Source: an uncultured Pseudomonadota bacterium (GTDB taxonomy: Bacteria; Pseudomonadota; Gammaproteobacteria; Burkholderiales; Rhodocyclaceae). From it: a stretch of 33,846 nt of DNA. Positions 23,340-33,400 of this stretch are shown here, piece after piece. Location of the stretch: the NCBI GenBank assembly GCA_903870055.1, contig CAIQBG010000043.1, positions 1 to 33,846 on the forward strand. Reading direction: 5' to 3'. A program made the position numbers and the translations under genes. Numbering within the stretch: the first letter of the stretch is position 1; every line of letters begins with the position of its first letter. The notes under the pieces are model-generated. The model was not told the origin of the DNA. It worked only from the letters and a program-made list of their open reading frames with translations, and made no database searches.

Positions 23340-24878
23340 ATGCTCACTGGCGAACTACGCAGTCAAATTGACCGCGTCTGGATGGCGTTTTTTACTGGCG
23401 GAATTTCGAACCCGCTGGAAGTAATCGAACAGATCACGTATCTCCTGTTTATTCGCCGCTTGGATGACGCTCATACTCTTGAGGAAAGCAAAGCCCTGCT
23501 TCTAAAGAAGCCAATGCAAGATAGGGTCTTTCCAGAAGGCAAAGACCCCAAGGGTCGGGATTTCAGCGAGTTACGCTGGTCACGCTTTAAAAACTTCTCA
23601 CCTGCTGACATGTACGAAGTTGTGGGTGAACATGTATTTCCCTTCATAAAGACCATGGGTGGCGACAATTCCACCTACAGTCAGCACATGAAGGATGCCC
23701 GCTTTACCATCCCCACTCCTGCGCTACTTTCCAGGGTTGTAGATATGCTGGATCACGTCCCCATGGAAGACCGGGACACCAAAGGCGACCTCTACGAGTA
23801 CATGCTCGGCAAAATCGCCAGCGCTGGGCAAAACGGGCAGTTTCGCACCCCGCGACACATCATTCAGCTCATCGTTGAGCTAACCGCACCCACGGCTAAC
23901 GACACCATCTGCGACCCGGCCAGCGGTACCTGCGGCTTCCTGGTTACTGCCGGTGAATACCTGCGACACAAGCACCCGGAACTCTTTAACAACAATACAG
24001 CCCGCGAGCATTTCCACCACGGCATGTTCCACGGCTACGACTTCGACAACACCATGCTGCGCATCGGCAGCATGAACATGGCGCTACATGGTGTCGAGAA
24101 TCCAGACATTCGCTATAAAGACTCGTTAGCCCAAGACCACGCTGGGGATGAAGAGAAGTACTCGTTGATTCTGGCTAACCCGCCATTTGCCGGTAGCCTC
24201 GATTACGAGAACACTGCTAAGGATCTGCTGGCAATCGTTAAAACCAAGAAGACCGAACTCCTATTCCTAGCACTGTTCCTGCGCCTGCTCAAACCAGGTG
24301 GCCGCGCCGCCGTCATCGTGCCCGATGGTGTGCTGTTCGGCTCGTCAAAAGCGCACAAAGAGCTGCGCCGCATGATCGTAGAGGAACAAAAGCTGGATGC
24401 CGTCATTTCTCTGCCATCGGGTTGCTTCAAACCTTATGCCGGCGTCTCTACGGCGATTCTCATCTTCACCAAAACTAATTCCGGAGGCACCGACCATGTC
24501 TGGTTTTACGACATGCAAGCCGATGGCTGGAGCCTGGACGATAAGCGCCAGCCACTACTGCCTGAAGACAAACTGGGTGTCGAACCGTCCACCGCGCTCA
24601 CAGAAGCTGATTTAACCAAGAACAACCTCCCAGACGTGCTTTCTCGTTGGCAACACCGCAACGACACCGAATTGGAGCGGGCACGTACCGACCAAAGCTT
24701 CTGCATCCCCAAGGCCGACATTGCCGCCCAAGGCTATGACCTCTCGATCAATCGTTACAAAGAAGTTGTGCACGAAACAGTTGAATATCTTCCCCCGAAA
24801 GAAATCCTCGCCAAGTTGTCCTTGCTTGAAGATGAGATTCAAGCCGGAATGAAGGCGCTTGAGGAGATGTTGAAGTGA
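23340..24878 (+). CDS. hsdM: Type I restriction-modification system, methyltransferase subunit HsdM
   Basis: This 512-residue N6-adenine methyltransferase has an N-terminal HsdM helical domain (about 1-140), AdoMet motif I DPASGTCGF (192-200) and catalytic motif IV NPPF (280-283). The Asn-Pro-Pro-Phe form indicates m6A. Two copies plus one HsdS make the modification enzyme, and adding HsdR makes the restriction complex. Length is normal and all motifs are intact. The stop overlaps the hsdS start by 4 bases (GTGA). It is the first gene of the defence locus. Confidence 0.95.
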   Translation: MLTGELRSQIDRVWMAFFTGGISNPLEVIEQITYLLFIRRLDDAHTLEESKALLLKKPMQDRVFPEGKDPKGRDFSELRWSRFKNFSPADMYEVVGEHVFPFIKTMGGDNSTYSQHMKDARFTIPTPALLSRVVDMLDHVPMEDRDTKGDLYEYMLGKIASAGQNGQFRTPRHIIQLIVELTAPTANDTICDPASGTCGFLVTAGEYLRHKHPELFNNNTAREHFHHGMFHGYDFDNTMLRIGSMNMALHGVENPDIRYKDSLAQDHAGDEEKYSLILANPPFAGSLDYENTAKDLLAIVKTKKTELLFLALFLRLLKPGGRAAVIVPDGVLFGSSKAHKELRRMIVEEQKLDAVISLPSGCFKPYAGVSTAILIFTKTNSGGTDHVWFYDMQADGWSLDDKRQPLLPEDKLGVEPSTALTEADLTKNNLPDVLSRWQHRNDTELERARTDQSFCIPKADIAAQGYDLSINRYKEVVHETVEYLPPKEILAKLSLLEDEIQAGMKALEEMLK

Positions 24879-25966
24879 TATGGCGGCATGCCAAATTGGG
24901 AGAGGTCTGCAACGTCCAGCGCGGAACGATGATTACTCAAGCACAGTCCCAGCCTGGAGAAATCCCGGTTGTTGCGGGCGGGACCGTACCGACTTACTTT
25001 CATGACACCTCGAATAGGCCAGCGGGAACCATCACCATTAGTGCATCTGGGGCCAACGCAGGATATGTGAACTATTGGCATCGACCAATTTTTGCATCTG
25101 ACTGCTCGACAGTTAGAGCTGATGGCATCAACGTAGACAGTCGGTTCATGTATCACCAGCTACTATCCAAACAGCATCTAATAAACGGGCTCCGTTCTGG
25201 CGCAGCACAGCCACATGTGTACGCAAAGGACATTGCACAACTCCAGGTATCGATACCATCCTTTCCAGAGCAGCTCCGCATCGCCGCCATCCTAGACCAA
25301 GCCGATGCCCTTCGCCTTAAGCGCCGCGAAGCATTGGCGCAACTCGACAGCCTCACACAATCAATTTTCATTGAGATGTTTGGCGACCCGTCGACCAACT
25401 CTCAATCGTGGCCAGTTAGCGCCTTAAAGGAGCTTGGCAAAATTACCACTGGAGGAACGCCACGTAGTTCTTTAGAAGGAATGTTTGGAGGAGATATCCC
25501 ATTCGTAACACCGGGTGATCTAGAAAGCGGCAAACCAGCCAAACGAACTGTCACAGAAGCTGGTGCCCTTGAGGCTGGAACGGTTCGCGCCGGTGCCAGC
25601 CTAGTTTGCTGTATTGGTGCCACCATTGGAAAAATTGACATGGCATCAAATCGAAGCTCCTTCAATCAACAATTAAACTCGGTTGAATGGTCTCAAGATA
25701 TCGTTGACGATTTGTATGGCTTAACAGTCCTCAAATTTTTTAAGCCAACCATCATCGCCTGGGGAGCATCAACGACGCTTCCTATCTTAAAAAAGTCCTC
25801 GTTTGAGAAAATTGCTATCCCGGTTCCGCCGCTGCATTTACAGAAGGATTTTTCTAGGAAGCTCCTTAGCCTGGAAAAGCTCATAAAGACAGTTAAAGCC
25901 TATCAGGCAGAAGCCAATGAACTCTTTGACTCGCTTCAGTCACGGGCTTTTTCCGGGGAGTTATAA
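24875..25966 (+). CDS. hsdS: Type I restriction-modification system, specificity subunit HsdS
   Basis: This 363-residue protein starts at a GTG overlapping the hsdM stop. It has two target recognition domains (about 5-135 and 180-320), each followed by a conserved helical spacer: ILDQADALRLKRREALAQLD at about 138-157 and a distal LEKLIKTVKAYQAEANELFD near the end. Each TRD recognises half of a bipartite site; the sequence cannot be read off. The second TRD begins with VSALKELGKITTGGTPR. It is at the short end for a two-TRD HsdS but appears complete. Confidence 0.93.
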   Translation: MIWRHAKLGEVCNVQRGTMITQAQSQPGEIPVVAGGTVPTYFHDTSNRPAGTITISASGANAGYVNYWHRPIFASDCSTVRADGINVDSRFMYHQLLSKQHLINGLRSGAAQPHVYAKDIAQLQVSIPSFPEQLRIAAILDQADALRLKRREALAQLDSLTQSIFIEMFGDPSTNSQSWPVSALKELGKITTGGTPRSSLEGMFGGDIPFVTPGDLESGKPAKRTVTEAGALEAGTVRAGASLVCCIGATIGKIDMASNRSSFNQQLNSVEWSQDIVDDLYGLTVLKFFKPTIIAWGASTTLPILKKSSFEKIAIPVPPLHLQKDFSRKLLSLEKLIKTVKAYQAEANELFDSLQSRAFSGEL

Positions 25967-25968
25967 CG

Positions 25969-26820
25969 ATGGCAGGTGAATTAATTGTTGCGTGGCCCAA
26001 TACAAAGCAGGAAATATGGGATGCGCTTGCAGCTGCTGAGGATGCCCCAGACGACCTGTATTGTGAATTACTGCGATCAGCATCGGCTTGGTTGAGGAAG
26101 CCAGAAAATCCTGACGAATTTAGCTTATGGCAAGCGAATCTATTCGAAGCGTTTGGTTCCCCTACCTTGAGCAAAGCTGCTTTTAATTGTCTTGATGCTA
26201 CTGATTTCATTGGTGAGCGCGCATTGTGCGCATTCCTTGAGGATGTGTTCGATGCGCTCCAGGAGTTATCCAATGATGAGATCGCAAACCTATATTTCGA
26301 TTGTCTGTCGGGTTTTATTAGCAAATTCAACCTTCGGTACGAACTTCTGCCATCTTGCAAACTCATACCATCTATACCTGGAGTTTTCGAAGGCCTAATT
26401 GAAGAGCTTAAACGCTATTCAAATTCTGACAAACATGTCTCAACCCTTTTATCAGAATTCGTAAATGCTGTGCGCGACCTAAAGATTGAAGCCTCAGAAA
26501 CAAGAATAAAAACGTGCATCCAAAAACAGGTTAATTTACTTGAAGGAATTGCCCAAAAATCTCCGCTTGTAACAAAAGGTGATCTTGCAGGCATGTGCAG
26601 CGAGATAAAAAGTTGGCCGCATTTAGGTATAAAAAGTTCTGTTTCTAGCCTATACAGCTTTGCCTGTGATTACCCCGGCATTAGGCATGGGGGTAAGCCA
26701 AGCAAAGTACTTCGAACTATTGAACTCCGAGATTTCATTTCAATGACTATATTATTAACTGGATTTATTCCATATTTATCCGATGAAATAGACCCCGAAG
26801 CAGTCCTTTGGAAAAATTAG
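25969..26820 (+). CDS. Unknown protein within the RM locus, HEPN/Abi-like C-terminus
   Basis: The product has 283 residues, acidic and mostly helical, with no membrane segment. I do not recognise the N-terminal 200 residues. The C-terminal segment SLYSFACDYPGIRHGG (from about residue 226), then LRTIELRDFISMTILL, resembles the ends of abortive-infection proteins of HEPN type, where an Arg and a His form the RNase site; here the RHG is suggestive, not diagnostic. The second half is more AT-rich than hsdM and hsdS. It lies 2 bases after hsdS, without its own promoter, and 6 bases before the DUF262 gene. Role as effector or immunity factor is inference. Confidence 0.6.
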   Translation: MAGELIVAWPNTKQEIWDALAAAEDAPDDLYCELLRSASAWLRKPENPDEFSLWQANLFEAFGSPTLSKAAFNCLDATDFIGERALCAFLEDVFDALQELSNDEIANLYFDCLSGFISKFNLRYELLPSCKLIPSIPGVFEGLIEELKRYSNSDKHVSTLLSEFVNAVRDLKIEASETRIKTCIQKQVNLLEGIAQKSPLVTKGDLAGMCSEIKSWPHLGIKSSVSSLYSFACDYPGIRHGGKPSKVLRTIELRDFISMTILLTGFIPYLSDEIDPEAVLWKN

Positions 26821-26826
26821 AGGCAA

Positions 26827-28557
26827 ATGATGCAGCAACAGAATATTCCTATCGCAACGCTGGTTGATATGTATAAGCGTGGCGAGTTGCGCTTGCCAGA
26901 GATTCAGCGCCATTACGTTTGGCAGTCAACACGAGTCCGTGACTTGTTGGACTCTTTGTATCGTGGCTACCCAAGCGGATCGATCTTGATGTGGGAAACG
27001 GATGAACCTGTGCCCACACGGGATTTCGCGATCGCCCAGGACAACAATGCCTTTGCCGGGCGAAAGTTATTGCTGGATGGCCAGCAGCGCCTTACGTCCC
27101 TGACAGCAGTCCTGAATGGCGAACCGGTCTCCGTACGCAGCCGTAAACGGCCGATTGATATTCTGTTTAATCTAGAGCACCCTGACGGCCCACCGACAGA
27201 TGTGGTGGAAGTTGATAGTGATGAAGTTTCGCCGGTTCTTGCAGACGATGAAGTTACTGATGAGAACGGGGAAGACGACGAAAACGATGCTGGTCTCCAG
27301 GAAAAATTGAATCGCAGAACTTTTGTGGTCGCCAGCAAGAACTTGGCGTCTCAACCTCACTGGATATCAGTCAGCGAGGTTTTCAAAACGGCCAACGATG
27401 CTGAATTGCTCGAAAAGGCTGGTATTGAATCGTTTAAAGATCCCAGATTCCAAAAATACTCTGACCGGCTCAAGAAACTTCGTGCGATCAAAGACTATTC
27501 CTACGTCGTGCATGTGCTTGAACGCGGCATGAGCTATGAGGAAGTCACTGAGATCTTTGTACGCGTGAACTCGCTGGGTGCAAAGCTGCGCTCGTCTGAC
27601 TTAGCATTGGCGCAGATAACTTCACGTTGGCCAAATCTGCTTAAAGAGTTGGAAGCCTTTCAAGACGAGTGCGAACAAAGCTGGTTCACGATTGACCTGG
27701 GGCAGTTGGTGCGCGCCATCGTTGTGTTTGCAACCAAGCAATGCTTATTCCGCACAGTTGCGAGCACACCAGTTGATACGCTGAAGGCTGGTTGGGAGGA
27801 GGCCAAGGAAGGGCTACGCTTTGCCATCAACTTTCTGCGCGCTAACGCGGGTATAGAAGACGAGTCATTGCTGTCTTCGCCCATGTTTATTCATGTGCTG
27901 GCCGCCATTAGCCGCGTAAAAGATAACAAACTAACATCTGAAGAGCAGAGCAAGCTTTTACATTGGCTGCTGGTTGCAAATGCGCGCGGCCGCTATTCAC
28001 GCGGCTCCACTGAAACCCTGCTCAATGAAGACCTGAATATCATTTTCCGAAGCGGTGATATTGGTACGCTGATGGAACCCGTCAAGCGACAGTTTGGTAG
28101 ATTGCATATTGAACCAGGTGATCTCGCTGCCCGAGGCGTCAATAGCCCACTATTCTCGCTAGCCTATTTGGCATTGAAGGCTGCTGGTGCTAAGGATTGG
28201 TATAGCGGCTTGGGTCTGTCGCTAACGCATCAAGGCAAGCTCCATTTTATCCAGTGGCACCATATCCTGCCCAAGTCGCTACTCAAGACCTATGGTTACG
28301 AAACGGGCGAAATTAATGAGATCGCCAATATGGCGTTTATTACCGGGCAAACCAATCGCCGGATCAGCAATAAGGAAGCTACCGGCTATTTAGCTGACAT
28401 CGTGGCCAAGCAAGGGGCTAGCACTCTAGAGAGCCAATGCGTCCCAACTGATTCCGCACTTTGGTCGATTGACCGATATAAAGACTTCCTTAACTATCGG
28501 CGCGAAGCGCTGGCTAACAAGATGAATGCATTCCTTGCGTCTAAGGCGGGGTTATAA
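26827..28557 (+). CDS. DUF262/DUF1524 (GmrSD-like) protein, probable defence nuclease
   Basis: This 576-residue protein has an N-terminal DUF262 domain marked by LRLPEIQRHYVWQ, YPSGSILMW and the nucleotide-binding LLDGQQRLTSL (Asp84 onward), and a C-terminal HNH-type region with WHHILPKS (His478, His479) and the downstream Asn-rich NEIANMAFITGQTNRR. This is the GmrS plus GmrD arrangement of type IV modification-dependent restriction enzymes, fused in one chain. Residues 130-155 are a strongly acidic linker. AGAGG precedes the double ATG. It probably cleaves modified phage DNA or acts as an ancillary effector of the RM locus. Confidence 0.85.
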   Translation: MMQQQNIPIATLVDMYKRGELRLPEIQRHYVWQSTRVRDLLDSLYRGYPSGSILMWETDEPVPTRDFAIAQDNNAFAGRKLLLDGQQRLTSLTAVLNGEPVSVRSRKRPIDILFNLEHPDGPPTDVVEVDSDEVSPVLADDEVTDENGEDDENDAGLQEKLNRRTFVVASKNLASQPHWISVSEVFKTANDAELLEKAGIESFKDPRFQKYSDRLKKLRAIKDYSYVVHVLERGMSYEEVTEIFVRVNSLGAKLRSSDLALAQITSRWPNLLKELEAFQDECEQSWFTIDLGQLVRAIVVFATKQCLFRTVASTPVDTLKAGWEEAKEGLRFAINFLRANAGIEDESLLSSPMFIHVLAAISRVKDNKLTSEEQSKLLHWLLVANARGRYSRGSTETLLNEDLNIIFRSGDIGTLMEPVKRQFGRLHIEPGDLAARGVNSPLFSLAYLALKAAGAKDWYSGLGLSLTHQGKLHFIQWHHILPKSLLKTYGYETGEINEIANMAFITGQTNRRISNKEATGYLADIVAKQGASTLESQCVPTDSALWSIDRYKDFLNYRREALANKMNAFLASKAGL

Positions 28558-28643
28558 GCCAGTTCTCTATATATTTCAATTAGTTAATTAATGTTACCCT
28601 CACGGATGAAGGAAACATCCTGCACAAAGGCAGTATCACCATC

Positions 28644-30284
28644 ATGACTACCTCGATCGACCAATTGAATCGATGGCTTTCTGAGCCGGAAGGCACGCGC
28701 CTCGAGTTTAAAGAGGCAAAGAATCGTTTTGATTTCGACAAGCTGGTTGAGTATTGCGTTGCGCTTGCCAATGAAGGCGGTGGAAAAATCATTCTGGGAG
28801 TTACTGACAAGCGCCCCAGAAAGATTGTCGGCACACAAGCATTTAACGAGCCTGGTCGCACAGAAGCGGGGCTGTACGAACGGTTGATGCATCGCATACC
28901 CGTTGAAGAACTTACACACCCAGAAGGCCGTTTAATTGTTGTTCATGTGCCTGGCCGCTTACGTGGCACCGCCTGGGAAATTAATGGCTGCTATTTAAAG
29001 CGTGCTGGCGATGGGTTAGCAGCGCTCAGCGCTCAGGAGCTCAAAGAAATCTTTGATGAGGCAGGACCTGATTTTTCTGCTGAGATCTGTCTAGATTCAA
29101 GCATCAGTGACCTGATACCAGAGGCCATTGCAGATTTTCGGTTACGCTGGTCGAGAAAAACTGGCGACTCCAAGAAGCTTAGTTGGTCTGACATTGAAAC
29201 ATTAACGAATGCCGAGCTTTTGATTAATGGCAAGTGCACGTACGCTGCATTAATTCTCTTTGGCTCATATAGCGCTCTTGGTCGTTATCTTGCACAAGCT
29301 GAAGTAGTTTTTGAATATCGCTCCTCGGAGGCCTCTGGTCCAGCGGCCGAACGCAAAGAGTATCGAGAAGGGTTCTTTTCTTGGTACGACGCTATCTGGG
29401 CCAAGATCAATCTTAGAAACGACCGCCAAAGTTACCAAGACGGCCTTTTTAGATACGAAGTGCCAACCTTTGACGAAATTCAAGTTCGGGAATCTCTGCT
29501 TAATGCCATAGCGCACCGCGACTATCGCTTAGGCGGCTCGATATTTATCCGACAGTTTCCTCAGCGATTGGAAGTTGTCAGCCCAGGCGGCTTTCCTGCG
29601 GGTATCACGACGCAGAACGTGCTTGACCAACAAAATCCAAGAAACCGACGCTTGGCAGAAGCGCTTGCTCGAAGCGGACTCATCGAACGCGCAGGCCAAG
29701 GCATGAATCTCATGTTTGAAAGAGCAATTCGCTTTAGCAAGCCACTGCCTGACTTTGCGGGCACGGATAGCCATGAAGTCCGTTTGGCTCTCAAAGGCCA
29801 AATAGGAAATCCTGCATTCTTACGCTTCTTAGAGAAGCTTGGCGAAGAAACGCTCGCGAGTTTTTCTACCTATGACTTTTTGGCTCTAGACCATATTCAT
29901 CGTGACCTGCCTTTGGATGAGGCACTGAAATCACGGCTGCCACTTCTTATAGATGTCGGCGCTATTGAGCGTTCCGGCAAAGGCAAGTATTTTTTGTCTC
30001 AACGTTTGTACGAGTCCATTGGCGCGAAGGGTGTTTACACGCGAAAAAGAGGATTGGACCGAAATACCAACAAGGCATTGTTGCTCAAACACATAGAGCG
30101 GAATAACGCCAAAGGTTCAAAAATGGAAGAGTTCCTTCAAGTTCTACCAAGCCTGAAACGTAGTGAGATTCAATCCCTCCTGCGCAGCATGATCAAAGAA
30201 GATGCCGTACACAAAACAGGTAAAACTCGGGGGGCCTCCTGGTTTATCGGGCCGGCAACGGATAAGCCAACTGATGAGGCCTAA
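28644..30284 (+). CDS. AlbA_2/Schlafen-like ATP-binding protein
   Basis: This 546-residue protein has an N-terminal AlbA_2 (divergent AAA_4/Schlafen-like) domain with TRLEFKEAK at 18-26 and ALANEGGGKIILGV at 40-53. A central ATP-binding HATPase_c_4 region follows with ESLLNAIAHRDY (about 282), EVVSPGGFP and LIERAGQGMNLM. The C-terminal 150 residues contain winged-helix-like segments. Similar proteins occur as regulators or effectors in defence islands and RM loci (family knowledge). An 86-base gap precedes the start, so it may have its own promoter. Whether it acts as RNA-processing effector or transcriptional regulator cannot be told. Confidence 0.82.
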   Translation: MTTSIDQLNRWLSEPEGTRLEFKEAKNRFDFDKLVEYCVALANEGGGKIILGVTDKRPRKIVGTQAFNEPGRTEAGLYERLMHRIPVEELTHPEGRLIVVHVPGRLRGTAWEINGCYLKRAGDGLAALSAQELKEIFDEAGPDFSAEICLDSSISDLIPEAIADFRLRWSRKTGDSKKLSWSDIETLTNAELLINGKCTYAALILFGSYSALGRYLAQAEVVFEYRSSEASGPAAERKEYREGFFSWYDAIWAKINLRNDRQSYQDGLFRYEVPTFDEIQVRESLLNAIAHRDYRLGGSIFIRQFPQRLEVVSPGGFPAGITTQNVLDQQNPRNRRLAEALARSGLIERAGQGMNLMFERAIRFSKPLPDFAGTDSHEVRLALKGQIGNPAFLRFLEKLGEETLASFSTYDFLALDHIHRDLPLDEALKSRLPLLIDVGAIERSGKGKYFLSQRLYESIGAKGVYTRKRGLDRNTNKALLLKHIERNNAKGSKMEEFLQVLPSLKRSEIQSLLRSMIKEDAVHKTGKTRGASWFIGPATDKPTDEA

Positions 30285-30391
30285 AGTTGCAATTAAATCT
30301 CAATTTGTTGCAAATGATGGCCCGTGATTCGTTGTATATCAATGCATTGCAAAGGTTTCGTCCTTTGAGACTTTCCTTAAAAGTTGCAATT
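30283..30391 (+). promoter_or_regulatory. hsdR leader with four TTGCAA palindromes and a 12-base repeat
   Basis: The gap before hsdR has TTGCAA at 30287-30292, 30308-30313, 30347-30352 and 30384-30389. The first and last lie in identical 12-base copies, AAAGTTGCAATT at 30283-30294 and 30380-30391. The first pair is 21 bp apart, two helical turns. The pattern suggests a multi-site operator controlling restriction subunit expression separately from the methylase. Confidence 0.5.
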
Positions 30392-30405
30392 CTCGGTCTG
30401 ACTAC

Positions 30406-33400
30406 ATGAGCAATTTCGCCTTCCTCCACCCCGAATGGGCACAACTCTTCGAATCAGCCAAAAAGGCTGAGGCGGCGGTTAATGGTGATGCGCGCACGGC
30501 GTGCTTTTATGCCCGCCGTACACTGGAGCAAGCAGTCAGTTGGCTATATAAGCACGATAGTGCGCTGCGATTGCCCTACCAAGACAATCTAAGCGCGCTG
30601 ATTCACGAGCCGACCTTTGCGCAAGCGGTAGGGGCACCGCTCTTTGCTAAGGCGCGCCTCATCAAAGATATTGGCAACCTAGCCGTACATAGCAGCCGAA
30701 AGATTCAATCTGCAGATGCACTTTCCGCGACACGAGAGCTGTTTCACTTCTGTTATTGGCTTGCCAGAACCTACGGCCGCGGTACCCGCCCAGCACCGAA
30801 CCTAACATTTTCGATTCAATTACTGCCAAAAGCAGAGGCTGTAACCCAGCAGACTGCCGAGCAACTGCAAGCATTAGAAAACAAAGTTCGGGAGCGAGAT
30901 GAGAAGCTTACAGAGCTGATTGGCTATAAGGCTGCGGTGGATTTGGAGTTGACAGCACTGCGCGAGCAAATTGCCAATGCCAAACAAGCCAACACAGCTA
31001 CACCGGATACCCACGACTACTCTGAGGCCGAAACCCGTAAAGCCTTCATTGATCTCTTGCTTGCCGAGGCTGGTTGGGAGCTGAACCCATCCAAGAACTT
31101 CGAAGTTGAAGTTACTGGCATGCCCAACAATGAAGGCAAAGGGTTTGTTGATTATGTGCTCTGGGGTGATGACGGTAAGCCTTTAGCGCTGATTGAAGCG
31201 AAGCGCACCACGCGCGACCCCAATGAAGGCAAACAACAAGCCAAACTCTACGCTGATTGCCTGGAGCAAATGTATGGCCAACGCCCCGTTATCTTTTACT
31301 CAAATGGCTATACCCACTGGATTTGGGACGATCTCGATTACCCACCCCGACTGATTCAAGGCTTTTACAAAAAGGCCGAGCTGGAACGATTGATCCAACG
31401 GCGTACAAGCCGCAAGCCCTTGGGGTCGGCATCAATCAATACCGAAATCGTTGAACGGCCTTATCAACAACGTGCGGTCCGCCGCGTCGGCGAGTCGTTT
31501 GAACGGGACAAGCTGCGCAAGTCACTGTTAGTGATGGCTACCGGATCGGGCAAGACGCGGACAGTGATTGCCCTTGCAGATGTACTGATGCGATGTAATT
31601 GGGCAAAACGAATTCTGTTTCTAGCAGACCGCGTTGCCCTGGTTAATCAAGCGGTTAATGCGTTTAAAACCCATTTACCAGATGCTTCGCCCGTTAATTT
31701 AGTTACCGACAAATCTGCCGAAGGCCGTGTTTTTGTTTCTACCTATCCAACCATGATGGGGCTGATTGACGATGCAGAAGACGGTCAGCGTCGTTTTGGA
31801 CCGGGACATTTTGATCTGATCATCATCGATGAAGCGCACCGCTCTGTTTATCAAAAGTACAGCGCGATTTTCGATTACTTCGATTCTTTACTGATCGGCC
31901 TAACCGCCACGCCAAAGAACGAAATCGATCACAACACCTATCGCTTGTTCGATCTTGAGTCAGGCGTGCCTACAGATGCCTATAGTCTGGATGAAGCAGT
32001 GGCGGACAAGTTTCTTGTGCCTCCTGTGCCGCTTTCTGTTCCGCTTCAGTTTCAGCGAGAGGGTATTAAATACGACGAACTCACCGAAGAAGAGAAGGAA
32101 GAGTGGGATGCTCTAGAGTGGGGAGATGATGGTGCGCCCCCTGCCGAAGTTGATGCAGCCGCACTTAATAATTGGCTATTTAATACGGACACGGTGGATA
32201 AAGTCCTGGAATACCTGATGACGCATGGTCAGAAGGTAGCGGCCGGTGATCGCTTAGGCAAAACGATCATCTTTGCCAAAAACAATGATCATGCACAATT
32301 CATATCAGACCGTTTTGACAAAAACTACCCGAACTATCGGGGCCACTTTGCCCGCGTAGTGACTTACAAGACCGAGTATGCCCAAAGCCTGATCGATGAT
32401 TTCTCCAAGAAGGACAACGCACCACATATCGCTATTTCTGTAGACATGCTGGATACCGGCGTTGACGTTCCCGAGGTTTTTAACCTGGTATTTTTTAATG
32501 CCGTTCGCTCTAAAACCAAGTTCTGGCAAATGGTTGGCCGTGGCACTCGCCTATGCAAAGATCTGTTTGGGCCAGGACAAGATAAGCAGAATTTCTTTAT
32601 TTTCGATTTTTGTCAGAACTTAGAGTTCTTTAGTGAGAATTCAAAGTTTGCAGAACCCTCTATAGGCAAACCCTTAAGTGAACGGCTGTTTTTGTCGCGG
32701 CTCGATCTCATTAGCGAGCTCGATACCCGGCTCCCTTACGGCGTAGAAGGCACTCGTTCACATTACGAAGGTGGGCACACGATGGACGAGCGCCAGCTGC
32801 GTAATCTGGTTGCCGACCAACTTCATCACTATGTTGCCGAAATGAATGTTGATAACTTCATCGTTCGCCCGCATAGACAGTACGTTGATCGATACTCGAA
32901 CAAAGATTTCTGGAATCGTCTCAGCGCCCTTGATCGGCAAAATCTTGCGGAACACGTAGCGTCTCTTCCAAGCCAACTAGTTGACGATGACGAGGATGCC
33001 AAGCGTTTTGACATGTTGCTCCTTCAAACGCAACTTGCGACTCTTAACGAGAGCGTTGATATCGTTGCGCTAAAACAGCGCATCCAAAAGATTGCTCGTT
33101 TGCTAGAGGCGCAAGCCTCTATCCCAGCTATTCAAGCGCACATGGCACTGATCCAGTCTTTAGGCGACGAAATCTGGTGGGAAAACATCACTGCACCGCA
33201 GCTTGAGATTGTTCGCAGAAAACTTCGTGCGCTTATCAAGCTAATCCCCAAGGGCGAAAAGGTTGTCGTCTATACCGATGTTGAAGACACCCTTGGTGCT
33301 GCAAGCGTCATAACACTCCCTGGCATTTCCATGGGTCTTGATATGGAAAAGTTCAGAGAGAAGGCGCGCCAATTTTTGCGAGAGCACCAAGATCACATTT

